From NCBI RefSeq assembly GCF_030413175.1, contig NZ_CP129212.1, positions 5,556,450 to 5,620,449 on the forward strand: DNA of 64,000 nt, in the 5' to 3' direction. This DNA is from Bradyrhizobium roseum (lineage in GTDB: Bacteria; Pseudomonadota; Alphaproteobacteria; Rhizobiales; Xanthobacteraceae). Both the position numbers and the translations under genes were made by a program. Below are positions 8,631 through 20,846 of the stretch, piece by piece. Under the pieces are notes generated by a model. The model saw only the letters and a list, made by a program, of their open reading frames with translations. It was not told where the DNA came from and made no database searches. Position 1 is the first letter of the stretch. Each line of letters starts with the position of its first letter.

Positions 8631-9611
8631 ATGCTCGCTTTCACGCTTCGCCGCGCACTCCAGGCTATCGGCGTCATGATTGCGGTCGGCGTCATCGCGT
8701 TCTCGATGTTCCGCTTTGCCGGCGACCCGGTCAACCAGATCGTCTCGCTGGATACGCCGGCCGCCGAGCGCGAGGCGGTGCGCAAGTCGCTCGGCCTCGA
8801 CGATCCGGTGCCGGTGCAGTTCGCGCGCTACTTCATCAATGTCGCGCAATTCAAGTTCGGGGTGTCCTATCAATTCCGCCAGCCGGTCTCGAACCTGTTG
8901 ATGGAGCGGATGCCGGCGACGCTGGAACTGGCGGCCTGCGCCACCGTCTTCGCCATGGTGTTCGGCATCCTGATGGGGGTCTATTCGGCGCTGCGGCGTG
9001 ACTCCGCGCTGGCCAAGCTATTCCAGGCGGTGTCGCTGATCGGAATTTCGCTGCCGACCTTCCTGATCGGTATTCTCCTGATCTATCTATTCTCGGTGAC
9101 GCTGGGCTGGCTGCCGTCATTCGGCCGCGGCGACGTCGTGCGTCTTGGCTGGTGGACCACGGGTCTGTTGACGCTGTCCGGCCTCAAGGCGCTGATCCTG
9201 CCGTCGATCACGCTCGGCCTGTTCCAGCTGACCCTGATCATGCGGCTGGTGCGCGCCGAGATGCTCGAAGTGCTCCGCACCGATTACATCCGCTTTGCCC
9301 GCGCCCGTGGCCTGACCACCCGCGCCATTCATTTCGGCCATGCGCTGAAGAACACGCTGGTTCCCGTCATCACTGTAGCAGGGCTGCAATTTGGCTCGGT
9401 AATTGCATTTGCCATCATCACCGAAACCGTCTTCCAGTGGCCGGGTATGGGATTGTTGTTCGTGCAGGCGGTGCAAAATGTCGATATCCCGATCATGGCC
9501 GCATACCTGCTGATGGTGTCGCTGATCTTCGTCACCATCAACCTGGTGGTCGATATCCTCTACACCATCGTCGATCCGCGCCTGCGCTCGACCATCAGCC
9601 GCCCGGCCTGA
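8631..9611 (+). CDS. Peptide ABC transporter permease (DppB-like), system 1
   Basis: A 326-residue inner-membrane permease of the DppB/OppB type, with six predicted membrane segments and the EAA-type cytoplasmic loop (DYIRFARARGLTTRAIHFGHALKNTLVPV) that contacts the ATPases. The N-terminus MLAFTLRRALQAIGVMIAVGVIAFSMF is characteristic. ATG 8631 has AAGGAA upstream. The second permease begins 7 bp after its stop. It should pair with the DppC-like protein at 9619-10590 to form the channel for system 1. Confidence 0.92.
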   Translation: MLAFTLRRALQAIGVMIAVGVIAFSMFRFAGDPVNQIVSLDTPAAEREAVRKSLGLDDPVPVQFARYFINVAQFKFGVSYQFRQPVSNLLMERMPATLELAACATVFAMVFGILMGVYSALRRDSALAKLFQAVSLIGISLPTFLIGILLIYLFSVTLGWLPSFGRGDVVRLGWWTTGLLTLSGLKALILPSITLGLFQLTLIMRLVRAEMLEVLRTDYIRFARARGLTTRAIHFGHALKNTLVPVITVAGLQFGSVIAFAIITETVFQWPGMGLLFVQAVQNVDIPIMAAYLLMVSLIFVTINLVVDILYTIVDPRLRSTISRPA

Positions 9612-9618
9612 GACGCCC

Positions 9619-10590
9619 ATGTCCGACGCCGTCGTCCCCCACCGAGTAGAGCCCAGTGCGCCGCCGACGCGCGGCGGCACCGGCTGGTTGAAGCGCGCCC
9701 TCGACAGCGACATCTTCTATTCGTTCCGCCGCTCCCGGATGACGATGGTAGCGGCAGCGGTGACGCTGCTGTTCTTCCTGATGGCGCTGTTTGCTTCCCA
9801 GCTCGCGGTGCAGAACCCGTTCGATCCGGCACAGCTGCAGCTGATGAATTCGCGTATTTCGCCGCTGTGGACCGCCGACGGTCAGAGCCCGTTCCTGCTC
9901 GGCACCGACGAACAGGGCCGCGATGTTTTCTCTGCGATTCTCTACGGCATGCGGATTTCGCTCGTCGTCGGCGTGCTCGGCGTCATCTTTGCCGGGGCGC
10001 TCGGCATCACGCTCGGCCTGATCGCGGGCTATGTCGGCGGCGCGGTCGACGGACTGATCATGCGCATCGCCGACGTGCAGCTCACCTTCCCCGCCATCCT
10101 GATCGCGCTGCTGGTCAATGGCGTCGCCAAATCCGTGTTCGGCAACCGGCTCGACGCCATGAGTACGCTGGCGGTGCTGGTGGTGGCGATCGGGCTGAGC
10201 TTCTGGGTGCAATATGCCCGCACCGTGCGCGGCTCGGTGATGGTCGAGAAGAACAAGGACTACGTCGCCGCCGCGCAGTTGATCGGGCTTCCCGCGACCA
10301 AGATCATTTTTCGGCATGTGCTGCCGAATACGATGGGCCCGATTCTGGTGATCGCCACCATCAACCTCGCGCTCGCCGTCATCACCGAGGCGACGCTGTC
10401 GTTCCTCGGCGCCGGCATGCCCGACACCATGCCCTCGCTCGGCACGCTGATCCGGATCGGCAACAATTACCTGTTCGCCGGCGAATGGTGGATCGTCGCG
10501 TTCCCCGGCATAGCGCTGGCGGGGCTGATCCTCTCCATCAACCTGCTCGGCGACTGGCTGCGCGACGCGCTCAATCCGAAGCTCCGATGA
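9619..10590 (+). CDS. Peptide ABC transporter permease (DppC-like), system 1
   Basis: A 323-residue DppC/OppC-type permease. It has a cytoplasmic N-terminal extension, a first membrane span (MTMVAAAVTLLFFLMALFA), the periplasmic segment ending LLGTDEQGRDVFSAILYG, and the EAA loop (DYVAAAQLIGLPATKIIFRHVLPNTMGP). The LGTDxxGRD motif is diagnostic of this subfamily. Its stop overlaps the start of the first ATPase gene in an ATGA arrangement, so translation is probably coupled. Confidence 0.92.
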   Translation: MSDAVVPHRVEPSAPPTRGGTGWLKRALDSDIFYSFRRSRMTMVAAAVTLLFFLMALFASQLAVQNPFDPAQLQLMNSRISPLWTADGQSPFLLGTDEQGRDVFSAILYGMRISLVVGVLGVIFAGALGITLGLIAGYVGGAVDGLIMRIADVQLTFPAILIALLVNGVAKSVFGNRLDAMSTLAVLVVAIGLSFWVQYARTVRGSVMVEKNKDYVAAAQLIGLPATKIIFRHVLPNTMGPILVIATINLALAVITEATLSFLGAGMPDTMPSLGTLIRIGNNYLFAGEWWIVAFPGIALAGLILSINLLGDWLRDALNPKLR

Positions 10591-11570
10591 CCGTTCCTGT
10601 TCTCAGCGTGCGTAACCTCGAGGTGGAATTTCTCACCCGCCGCAGCACGCTGCGCGCGATCAACGGCGTCTCCTTTGACATCGCCAAGGGCGAGGTGCTC
10701 GGCGTGGTCGGCGAGTCCGGCGCCGGCAAGTCGGTGACGGGCCTCGCCGTGATCGGACTGATCGACCCGCCCGGGCGTATCGCGGGCGGCGAGATCTATC
10801 TGTCGGGCATGCGGATCGACCATCTGCCGCCGGAAGAAATCCGCCGCATCCGCGGAAAGCGGATCGGCATGATTTTTCAGGATCCCCTGACCAGCCTCAA
10901 CCCGCTCTACCGGATCGGCGACCAGATCGTCGAAACGATCCGCACCCACATGAATCTGTCGGAGACCGCGGCGCGCAAGCGCGCCATCGATCTCCTGGCC
11001 GAGGTTGGAATCCCCGCGCCCGAAAAACGGATCGACGCCTATCCGCATGAATTCTCCGGCGGCATGCGCCAGCGCGTCGTGATCGCGCTGGCCATCTGCG
11101 CCGAGCCGGAACTGATCATCGCCGACGAGCCGACCACCGCGCTCGATGTCTCGGTGCAGGCCCAGATCATTGCGCTGATCAAGCGCCTCGGGCGCGATCA
11201 CGGCACGGCAGTCATGCTGGTCACCCACGACATGGGCGTGATCGCCGAAACCTCCGACCGCGTGGCGGTGATGTATTCGGGACGGATCGCCGAGATCGGC
11301 CCGGTGCAGGACGTGGTGCAGAACCCGCTGCATCCCTACGCCAAGGGCCTGATGGGCGCGATCCCGACGCTGGCCGGTGAAGAAAAACGGCTGGTGCAGA
11401 TTCCAGGCTCGATGCCGCGCCTGTCGGCGATCCCGCCGGGCTGCTCGTTCAATCCACGCTGCGCCTTTGCGTTCGACCGTTGCCGCGTCGATCGGCCGGA
11501 ACCGCTCCAGCACGGCTCGCATGCGGTGGCGTGCCATCTCTACGACAAGGCCACGGAGACCGCGGCATGA
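10587..11570 (+). CDS. Peptide ABC transporter ATP-binding protein (DppD-like), system 1
   Basis: A 327-residue ATPase. Walker [12 protein letters not shown] signature FSGGMRQR, Walker [14 protein letters not shown] and the H-loop VTHDMGV are all present. The C-terminal oligopeptide domain ([17 protein letters not shown]) with its Cys pattern is typical of DppD/OppD proteins. ATG 10587 overlaps the permease stop by 4 bp. It energises the system 1 channel together with the DppF-like ATPase that follows. Confidence 0.93.
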   Translation: MTVPVLSVRNLEVEFLTRRSTLRAINGVSFDIAKGEVLGVVGESGAGKSVTGLAVIGLIDPPGRIAGGEIYLSGMRIDHLPPEEIRRIRGKRIGMIFQDPLTSLNPLYRIGDQIVETIRTHMNLSETAARKRAIDLLAEVGIPAPEKRIDAYPHEFSGGMRQRVVIALAICAEPELIIADEPTTALDVSVQAQIIALIKRLGRDHGTAVMLVTHDMGVIAETSDRVAVMYSGRIAEIGPVQDVVQNPLHPYAKGLMGAIPTLAGEEKRLVQIPGSMPRLSAIPPGCSFNPRCAFAFDRCRVDRPEPLQHGSHAVACHLYDKATETAA

Positions 11571-12565
11571 CGGCTCCCTTTGTCGACGTCAGAAACCTGC
11601 GCCGCGTGTTCGACGTCTCCAAGCCGTGGCTCAATCGCGTCCTCGAAGGCGGCCATCTCGAGTACTTGAAAGCCGTGGACGGCGTGACCTTCGACATCAA
11701 GAAGGGCGAAACCTTTGCGCTGGTCGGCGAGTCCGGTTCAGGCAAGACCACCGTCGCGCGGATGGTGGTGGGATTGCTGCCGCCGAGCTCGGGCGAAGTG
11801 ATCATCGACGGCATCTCGATGACGAATGCGAAACAGGCCCAGGCGCGGCAGCGGCTGCGCCGCCGCATCCAGATGATCTTTCAGGACCCTTATGCCAGCC
11901 TCAACCCGCGCTTCCGGGTCGATGCCATCGTCTCCGAGCCGATCCGCGCCTTCGACCTGATCCAGGGCGAGCGCGAAATTCGCGCCCGCGTCGGTGAATT
12001 GCTGAGCGTCGTCGGCCTGCATCCCGACGACGGCCTGAAATACCCGCATGAATTCTCTGGCGGCCAGCGCCAGCGCATCGCCATCGCGCGCGCGCTCGCG
12101 TCGGAGGCTGAGTTCATCGTCTGCGACGAGCCGACCTCGGCACTCGACGTTTCCGTGCAGGCGCAGATTCTCAACCTGATGCGCGACCTGCAGGACAAGT
12201 TCGGCCTGACCTATCTGTTCATCAGTCACAACCTCGCCGTGGTCCGCCATATGGCCACCCGGATCGGCGTGATGTATCTCGGCCGCATCGTCGAGATCGC
12301 GGAGGGGCGCGAGCTGTTCGCCAATCCCAAAATGCCTTACACAAAAATGCTGCTGGGTGCGGTGCCTGATCTGGCGATGTCCGGCCGCCAGCGCATCCCG
12401 GTCAAGGGTGAAATCCCCAATCCGATCGATCCGCCGCCCGGCTGTGCCTTCAATCCGCGCTGCCCGCTGGCGTTCGACCTCTGCCGCAAGGAGGCGCCGC
12501 TCCTCATCGACGGCGTCGCCTGCCATGCCGTCAACCAACCGGTTGAGAGCGCGGCCCTGGTATGA
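11567..12565 (+). CDS. Peptide ABC transporter ATP-binding protein (DppF-like), system 1
   Basis: A 332-residue ATPase. Walker A GESGSGKT, Q-loop [14 protein letters not shown], signature FSGGQRQR, Walker B FIVCDEPTSALDV and H-loop ISHNLAV are intact. The C-terminal PPGCAFNPRCPLAFDLC segment is the DppF/OppF oligopeptide domain. ATG 11567 overlaps the DppD-like stop by 4 bp. It completes the first five-component importer; a 103-bp gap follows before the gamma-glutamyltransferase gene. Confidence 0.93.
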   Translation: MTAPFVDVRNLRRVFDVSKPWLNRVLEGGHLEYLKAVDGVTFDIKKGETFALVGESGSGKTTVARMVVGLLPPSSGEVIIDGISMTNAKQAQARQRLRRRIQMIFQDPYASLNPRFRVDAIVSEPIRAFDLIQGEREIRARVGELLSVVGLHPDDGLKYPHEFSGGQRQRIAIARALASEAEFIVCDEPTSALDVSVQAQILNLMRDLQDKFGLTYLFISHNLAVVRHMATRIGVMYLGRIVEIAEGRELFANPKMPYTKMLLGAVPDLAMSGRQRIPVKGEIPNPIDPPPGCAFNPRCPLAFDLCRKEAPLLIDGVACHAVNQPVESAALV

Positions 12566-12668
12566 TCACAGAGATGGGTGCAATGCGTGGCATCCCAGCG
12601 GTTGGCATCCAGCCTCCGCTGTGGTCAAGTGCGCGTGCATCGCAATATCCTCACCGCAGCGGATTCCC

Positions 12669-14474
12669 ATGAGCAACATCAATCCCGATCCGTTCACTAC
12701 AAGGCCGGAAATCGAGGGCACCTTTGGCGTCGTCACCTCGACGCATTGGATCGCCACCGCCGTCGGCATGGGCATCCTGGAAAAAGGCGGCAACGCGTTC
12801 GATGCCGGCGTCGCCACCGCCTTCACGCTGCAGGTGGTGGAGCCGCATCTGAATGGTCCGGGCGGCGACGTGCCGATCATCGTGCACGACACCAAGCGCG
12901 CCCGCACCGAGGTGATCTGCGGTCAGGGGCCTGCGCCGGCGAAGGCCACCATCGCGCACTACAAGAGCGAGGGCCTGGAAATGGTGCCCGGCACCGGCCT
13001 TCTCGCCGCCTGCGTCCCCGGCACGTTCGAATCCTGGATGCTGCTGCTGCGCGATTACGGCACGATGCGGCTGCGCGACGTGCTGGAGCCCGCGATCGCG
13101 TATGCGCGCGACGGCTATCCGCTGGTCGAGCGGGCGGCGGCGACCATCCAGATCGTCGAAAAGCTGTTCCGCAATCACTGGAAGACCTCGGCTGCGGTCT
13201 ACCTGCCGAACAACGAGGTGCCGAGGCCCGGCACGCTGTTTACCAACAAGCAGCTCTCGGAAACCTACGCCCGTATCCTGCAAGAGGCCGAAAGCGCCGG
13301 CTCCGACCGCGTCGCGCAGATCGAGCGCGCGCGCAAATCCTGGTCGCACGGTTTCGTGGCAGAAGCGATCGACAAGTTCTTCCGCACCCAGGAAGTGATG
13401 GACGTCTCTGGCTCGCCGCATCGCGGCGTGCTGTCGGCGGATGACATGGCACGCTGGCAGCCGACCGTCGAGGCGCCGCTCACCTATGATTACGGCCGCT
13501 ACACCGTCTGCAAGCCCGGCGTCTGGAGCCAGGGTCCGGTGATGCTGCAACAGCTTGCACTGCTGAAAGGCTTTGAGCTTGACGGGCTCGACCCAGCCGG
13601 ACCCGAATTCATCCATCTGCAGATCGAGTGCGCCAAGCTCGCCTTTGCCGATCGCGAGAAATTCTATGGCGACCCGAAATTCACCGACATCCCGATCGAG
13701 ACGTTGCTGTCGGACGCTTACAATGACGAGCGCCGCAAGCTGATTTCCAAAGACAAGGCCTCGCTCGATTTCATCCCGGGCTCAGTCGAAGGTTTCGGCT
13801 CCATCGTCAAGATGCGCCGCGCCGAAGGCCATCGCGAGGCGGTCGGCGCCATGGGCGCGGGCGAGCCGACCGTCGGCCGCTTCGGCGAAGTGCGCGGCGA
13901 TACCGTGCATTTCGATATCATCGATACCGCCGGCAACATGATCTCGGCGACGCCGTCCGGCGGCTGGCTGCAATCCTCGCCTGTCATTCCCGAACTCGGC
14001 TTCTGCCTCGGCAGCCGCGCCCAGATGTTCTGGCTGGAAGAAGATCATCCCGCCGCGCTGGCGCCGGGCAAGCGCCCGCGCACCACGCTCTCGCCCACCC
14101 TATGCTATCGCGACGGCGAACCCTACATGGCCTGGGGCTCGCCGGGCGGCGACCAGCAGGACCAGTGGACCACGCAGTTCTTCCTGCGGCATGTCCACGC
14201 CAAAATGAACCTGCAGGAAGCGATCGACGCGCCGGCCTGGCACTCCGAACATTTCCCGATCTCGTTCTGGCCGCGTACCGCGCGCCCCGGCGTGCTCGTG
14301 GTCGAGAACCGCGTGCCGAAGGCAACCGTGGATACGCTGAAGAGCCGCGGCCATGTCGTCGAAATCGGCCCCGAATGGTCGGAAGGCCGCCTGACTGCAG
14401 CCTCCAAGATTGGCCGCCGCCGCCGCGCCGCCGCCAATCCGCGGGGCATGCAGGGCTACGCGGCCGGACGATAG
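12669..14474 (+). CDS. Gamma-glutamyltransferase-family Ntn hydrolase, probably cytoplasmic
   Basis: A 601-residue protein of the gamma-glutamyltransferase family. The N-terminal GVVTSTHWIATAVGMGILEKGGNAFDAGVATAFTLQVV block is diagnostic. The family cleaves itself before a Thr that becomes the N-terminal nucleophile; the matching motif here is DTVHFDIID with Thr412 as candidate. No signal peptide precedes the catalytic core, unlike classical periplasmic enzymes, so it is expected to act in the cytoplasm. It lies between two peptide importers and just before a DUF1028 gene. Likely substrates are imported gamma-glutamyl peptides or amides; related acylases of the same fold are an alternative. 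ATG 12669 was chosen as the start because it begins the conserved region with little extra sequence. Confidence 0.87.
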   Translation: MSNINPDPFTTRPEIEGTFGVVTSTHWIATAVGMGILEKGGNAFDAGVATAFTLQVVEPHLNGPGGDVPIIVHDTKRARTEVICGQGPAPAKATIAHYKSEGLEMVPGTGLLAACVPGTFESWMLLLRDYGTMRLRDVLEPAIAYARDGYPLVERAAATIQIVEKLFRNHWKTSAAVYLPNNEVPRPGTLFTNKQLSETYARILQEAESAGSDRVAQIERARKSWSHGFVAEAIDKFFRTQEVMDVSGSPHRGVLSADDMARWQPTVEAPLTYDYGRYTVCKPGVWSQGPVMLQQLALLKGFELDGLDPAGPEFIHLQIECAKLAFADREKFYGDPKFTDIPIETLLSDAYNDERRKLISKDKASLDFIPGSVEGFGSIVKMRRAEGHREAVGAMGAGEPTVGRFGEVRGDTVHFDIIDTAGNMISATPSGGWLQSSPVIPELGFCLGSRAQMFWLEEDHPAALAPGKRPRTTLSPTLCYRDGEPYMAWGSPGGDQQDQWTTQFFLRHVHAKMNLQEAIDAPAWHSEHFPISFWPRTARPGVLVVENRVPKATVDTLKSRGHVVEIGPEWSEGRLTAASKIGRRRRAAANPRGMQGYAAGR

Positions 14475-14490
14475 CTGTGAAAGAGACAAG

Positions 14491-15197
14491 ATGACCTGGT
14501 CGATCATCGCCCGCGATCCCGCAACCGGCCAGATCGGTATCGCGGTCGCAACGAGATTTTTCGCGGTCGGCGCACGTGTCCCGCACATCGCGCCCGGCCT
14601 CGGCGGCATCGCAACGCAGGCGCTGGTCAATCCGTATTACGGCATCGACGGCGTCAAGCTGTTGCGCGAGGGTAAATCGCCGCGCGAAGTGATCGACACG
14701 ATGATCGCCACCGACGCCGGCCGCGAGAGCCGGCAACTGCATGTCATGGACATCCAGGGTCGCATCGCGGCGCATACCGGGCGCGACTGCGTCGACTGGT
14801 GCGGCAGCATCCAGGGTGACGGTTTCTCGCTCGCCGGCAACATGCTGGCCGGCGAGGCCGTCCTGGCAGACACGGCGCGGGCCTTTGCCGACAACGCTGC
14901 CCTGCCCTTTGCACAGCGGCTGATTACCGCGATGAACGCCGGCGAGGCCGCCGGCGGCGACAAGCGCGGCAAGCAATCGGCGGCGCTGGTGATCCAGGGC
15001 GAGGAGGAATGGTCCGACCTCGATTTGCGCGTCGACGACCATGCCGATCCACTGGCCGAACTCGCGCGGCTGGAACAGGTCAGTCGCGAGCGCTGGGTGC
15101 ACTTTCGCCAGTTCATGCCGACGCGCAGCAATCCCGCAGGGATCACCGACCGCAACGTGATCGACGCCACCATCGAAGCAGCGCTGGCGCAAAAAGC

Positions 15198-15201
<4 letters not shown>
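14491..15201 (+). CDS. DUF1028-family protein (predicted Ntn hydrolase)
   Basis: A 236-residue protein matching the DUF1028 family: MTWSIIARDPATGQIGIAVATRFFAVGARVPH at the start, then APGLGGIATQALVNPYYG and GDGFSLAGNMLAGEAV. The family is assigned to the Ntn-hydrolase superfamily and often sits beside peptide or amino-acid transport genes, but its substrate is unknown. There is no signal peptide. ATG 14491 follows the gamma-glutamyltransferase stop by 16 bp, with GAAAGAGAC upstream. The stop overlaps the start of the next ATPase gene by 4 bp, so it is firmly embedded in the operon. A role in cleaving imported peptides or amides is inferred. Confidence 0.88.
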
Positions 15202-17292
<2,091 letters not shown>

Positions 17293-17293
<1 letters not shown>

Positions 17294-18825
17294 TGAATAC
17301 GGGGTCGTCAATGTTCAAATTCTCGCGCCTGGCAATTGCCGTCGCAGCGCTGCTGGTGTCATCGGAGGCGGCCGTGCATGCCCAAAGCACGCTGCGCATC
17401 GGCATCGCCCAGGATCCGGACGTGCTGGACCCGTCGATCAGCCGCACCTATGTCGGCCGCATCGTGTTCGCGGCATTTTGCGACAAGCTGTTCGATATCG
17501 ACGAGAAGCTCAATATCGTGCCGCAACTGGCGCTGTCTCACGAGACGTCCACGGACGGCAAGGAGATGACGATCAAGCTGCGGCCCGGCGTCAAGTTCCA
17601 TGACGGCGAGCCCTTTAATGCCGAAGCCGCCAAGTTCTCGATCGAACGTCACCTGACGCTGCCGACCTCGTTTCGCAAGCCCGAACTGGCGACGGTCGAT
17701 CATGTCGACGTCGTCGATCCCCTGACGATCAAGCTCGTGCTCAAGTCGCCGTTTGCACCGCTGATCGCGCAACTCACCGACCGTGCGGGAATGATGGTTT
17801 CGCCGAAAGCGGCAAAGGAACTCGGCGACAAGTTCGGACAGAGTCCGGTTTGCGCCGGCCCTTACAAGTTCGTCGAGCGCGTGCAGCAGGATCGCATGGT
17901 GTTCGAGCGGTTCACCGACTACTGGGACAAGGACAAGATCTTCATTGATCGCGTGGTGTTCCTGCCGATCATCGATTCCACGGTGCGGCTCGCCAATCTG
18001 AAATCGGGCGGCCTCGACCTGATCGAGCGCGTACTGGCAACCGACATCAAGGCCGTTCGCTCCGACAGCCGGCTGAAATTGTCGACGGCGCCGGGGATCG
18101 GCTACATGGGTCTCACCATCAACATCGCCAACGACAAGAACAAGGGCGCGCTCAGTCAGCACGCCAAGGTGCGGCAGGCGCTCGATCTTGCGATCGACCG
18201 CGAGGCCCTCAATCAGGTCGTGTTCAACGGCGAGTTCACCCCCGGCAATCAATGGGTCAGCCCGGACCATCCGTATTATCAGAAGGGATTTCCGGTTCAA
18301 CCGCGCGACGCCGCCAAGGCGAAGGTCTTGTTGAAGGAAGCCGGGGTAAGCCTCCCGGTCACCGTCGATCTCATGGTGCCGCTGGGCGCGGAGAACGAGG
18401 CCGTGGCGCAGGTGCTGCAGTCGATGGCGTCGGAAGTGGGCATCGACCTGAAGATCCGCACCATCGAGTTCGCGACCTCTTTCAAGCAGGCCCAGGCCGG
18501 AGAGTTTCAGGCGTTCCTGATCCCCTGGAGCGGACGGATCGATCCGGACGGCAACGCCTATGTGTTCCTGCGCAGCAAGGCGCCGCAGAATGATGGCGGC
18601 TACTCCAACCCGGAAGCCGACAAGGCGCTTGATGACGCCCGTCTCGTGACCGACAAGGCGCAGCGCATGGCGATCTACGAGAAACTGACCAAGATCGTGC
18701 TCAACGACCTGCCGTTGATCTATCTTTATCACAACAAGCTCTTGATCGCGCATAGCACCAAGCTCGAGGGCTACAGGCAGATGCCGGACGGGCTCGTGCG
18801 CGTGGTCGGACTGAAGCTGAAGTGA
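17293..18825 (+). CDS. Peptide-type ABC transporter substrate-binding protein (SBP family 5), system 2
   Basis: A 510-residue periplasmic binding protein with a signal peptide (MFKFSRLAIAVAALLVSSEA, cleavage after AVHAQ). Family 5 blocks include LRIGIAQDPDVLDPSISRTY, the LRPGVKFHDGEPFNAEAAKFSIERH region and a C-terminal LPLIYLYHNKLL. The start is either ATG 17293, overlapping the previous stop, or ATG 17311, which gives a tighter signal peptide. The ligand pocket differs clearly from the system 1 protein, so the two importers probably recognise different ligands. Confidence 0.9.
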
Positions 18826-18852
18826 GCGCAGCGGCCGGACCCGGATGAAGCC

Positions 18853-19794
18853 ATGCTGAACTTCCTCGGCCAGCGCATCCTGCAGCTGATCCCCACCTTG
18901 TTCTTCGTATCGCTCCTGATCTTCTCGCTTCAGCACCTGCTGCCCGGGGACCCTGCCCTGGTGATGGCCGGTGAGGAGCGCGATCCCGCGGTCATCGAGC
19001 AAATCCGCCAGCAGTACAAGCTCGATCAACCGATCCCGATCCAATATGCCTATTGGGTCAAAGGCGTCTTGTCGGGCGACCTCGGCGAGTCCCTGCGCAT
19101 CAAGGTGCCCGTTCTGAAACTGATCGCACAGAAATTGCCGGTGACCATGCAAGTGGCGTCGATGGCGATCGTGATCGCCTTCCTGATCGGCATTCCCGCA
19201 GGCATTATCTCGGCGGTGAAGAAGGGCACGGCGTGGGACTATGGCGCCAACCTGTTCGCGCTATGGGGCATCTCGACGCCGAATTTCTGGCTCGGCATCA
19301 TGCTGATCTTCCTGTTCTCGGTCGAACTCGGCTGGCTGCCGGCCTCGGGCTACGTGCCGCTGTCCGAGAACTGGCGCGCCAGCCTCGCCTCCACCATCAT
19401 GCCGGCTTTCGTGCTCGGCAACGCCATCGCCGCGGTCCTGATGCGGCACACCCGTAACGCCATGCTGCAGGTGCTGGAAAGCGACTATGTCCGCACCGCC
19501 CGCGCAAAAGGCCTCTCCGAACGCTCGGTCATTCTCAAGCACGCCATGCGCAACGCGCTGACGCCGGTCATTACGCTGGGGGCGCTCGAACTCGGCACGC
19601 TGTTGTCGGGCGCGGTGCTGACCGAGCAGATCTTTTCGATTCCGGGTTTCGGCAAGCTGATCGTCGACGCCGTGTTCAACCGCGATTATGCGGTCGTGCA
19701 GGGCGTCGTGCTGACCACGGCGACGATCTACATCACGCTCAACCTGATTGCCGATATCGCCTATGTCCTCGTCAATCCAAGGCTGAGGGCCTAG
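18853..19794 (+). CDS. Peptide ABC transporter permease (DppB-like), system 2
   Basis: A 313-residue DppB/GsiC-type permease. It begins MLNFLGQRILQLIPTLFFVSLLIFSLQHLLPGDPA, carries the EAA loop (DYVRTARAKGLSERSVILKHAMRNALTPV) and ends with LIADIAYVLVNPRLRA, all typical of the subfamily. ATG 18853 follows the binding-protein stop by 27 bp with GGATGAAG upstream. It is followed 3 bp later by the partner permease. Confidence 0.92.
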   Translation: MLNFLGQRILQLIPTLFFVSLLIFSLQHLLPGDPALVMAGEERDPAVIEQIRQQYKLDQPIPIQYAYWVKGVLSGDLGESLRIKVPVLKLIAQKLPVTMQVASMAIVIAFLIGIPAGIISAVKKGTAWDYGANLFALWGISTPNFWLGIMLIFLFSVELGWLPASGYVPLSENWRASLASTIMPAFVLGNAIAAVLMRHTRNAMLQVLESDYVRTARAKGLSERSVILKHAMRNALTPVITLGALELGTLLSGAVLTEQIFSIPGFGKLIVDAVFNRDYAVVQGVVLTTATIYITLNLIADIAYVLVNPRLRA

Positions 19795-19797
19795 GCC

Positions 19798-20685
19798 ATG
19801 ACCGACGCTGCCATCGGCACGATCAAACTCAATCAATCCGACGAGCTGGAGAGCCCGGCGCGGCGCGCGCTGCGGCGCCTGTTCAGGCGCAAGGGCGCGG
19901 TGGCCGGCCTCGTCGTGATCGCCATTTTCGTCCTGCTCGCGGTGTTCGCGCCGCTGATCTCGCCGTACGAGCCGATCGCGACGAGCTGGTCGCTGGTGCG
20001 CAAACCGCCTTCCGCGCTGCACTGGTTCGGTACCGACGAACTCGGCCGTGACATTCTCGCCCGCGTGATCTACGGCGCGCGGGCCTCGCTGCTGGCCGGC
20101 GCGATCTCGGTCGGGATCGCGCTGTCGATCGGCGTCCCCCTCGGACTGTTGTCCGGCTACCGCGGCGGCTTCATCGATGCCCTGATCAGCCGCATGACGG
20201 ATGCCATGCTGGCCTGCCCGTTCCTGATCCTGGCGATTGCGCTGGCGGCCTTCCTGGGGCCAAGTCTCGGCAACGCCATGATCGCGATCGGCATCTCGGC
20301 GACGCCGATCTTCGTCCGGCTGACGCGCGGCCAGGTGATGAGCGTCAAGGTCGAGGATTACGTTGAAGCGGCGCGCGCGATGGGCAATCCGCGCTGGCGC
20401 ATCGCGCTGTTTCATATCCTGCCCAACATCATGCCGGCGCTGCTGGTGCAGGCGACGCTTTCGGCCGCCGCCGCGATCATCGCGGAAGCCGCGCTATCCT
20501 TCCTCGGCCTCGGCCAGCAGCCGCCCGCGCCCTCCTGGGGCAGCATGCTGAACGCCGCGCAGCGCTTTCTCACAAACGCGCCGTGGATGGCGGTCTGGCC
20601 GGGGCTGGCGATCTTCCTGGTGGTGCTGTCGTTCAACCTGGTCGGCGACGGCCTGCGCGATGCGCTGGACCCGAGGGAGAAGTAG
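19798..20685 (+). CDS. Peptide ABC transporter permease (DppC-like), system 2
   Basis: A 295-residue DppC/GsiD-type permease with the diagnostic WFGTDELGRDILARVIYGAR segment, six predicted spans and an EAA loop (DYVEAARAMGNPRWRIALFHILPNIMPALL). The C-terminus (LSFNLVGDGLRDALDPREK) is canonical. It is the last gene of the transporter run; a palindromic intergenic repeat follows 37 bp downstream and may help end transcription. Confidence 0.92.
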   Translation: MTDAAIGTIKLNQSDELESPARRALRRLFRRKGAVAGLVVIAIFVLLAVFAPLISPYEPIATSWSLVRKPPSALHWFGTDELGRDILARVIYGARASLLAGAISVGIALSIGVPLGLLSGYRGGFIDALISRMTDAMLACPFLILAIALAAFLGPSLGNAMIAIGISATPIFVRLTRGQVMSVKVEDYVEAARAMGNPRWRIALFHILPNIMPALLVQATLSAAAAIIAEAALSFLGLGQQPPAPSWGSMLNAAQRFLTNAPWMAVWPGLAIFLVVLSFNLVGDGLRDALDPREK

Positions 20686-20721
20686 GCGGTCGTCGCAGCG
20701 TCGTTCCGCGCCAGCATCCGT

Positions 20722-20825
20722 CGTCATTCCGGGGCTCGCGTAGCGAGAACCCGGAATCCATCGTGACATTTTGTTCTGCGGTGAGTTGGATTCCGGGTTC
20801 GCGCTGAAGCGCGCCCCGGAATGAC
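20722..20825. repeat. Palindromic intergenic repeat (family A)
   Basis: The left arm CGTCATTCCGGGGCTCGCG... and right arm ...GCGCGCCCCGGAATGACG form a long imperfect inverted repeat, with inner arms ACCCGGAATCCA and TGGATTCCGGGT. It lies between the last permease and a convergent gene. Such palindromes are common between genes in Bradyrhizobium relatives and could act as bidirectional transcription stops. Confidence 0.75.
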
Positions 20826-20846
20826 GGCTGGGATTCGTGAGATCGG

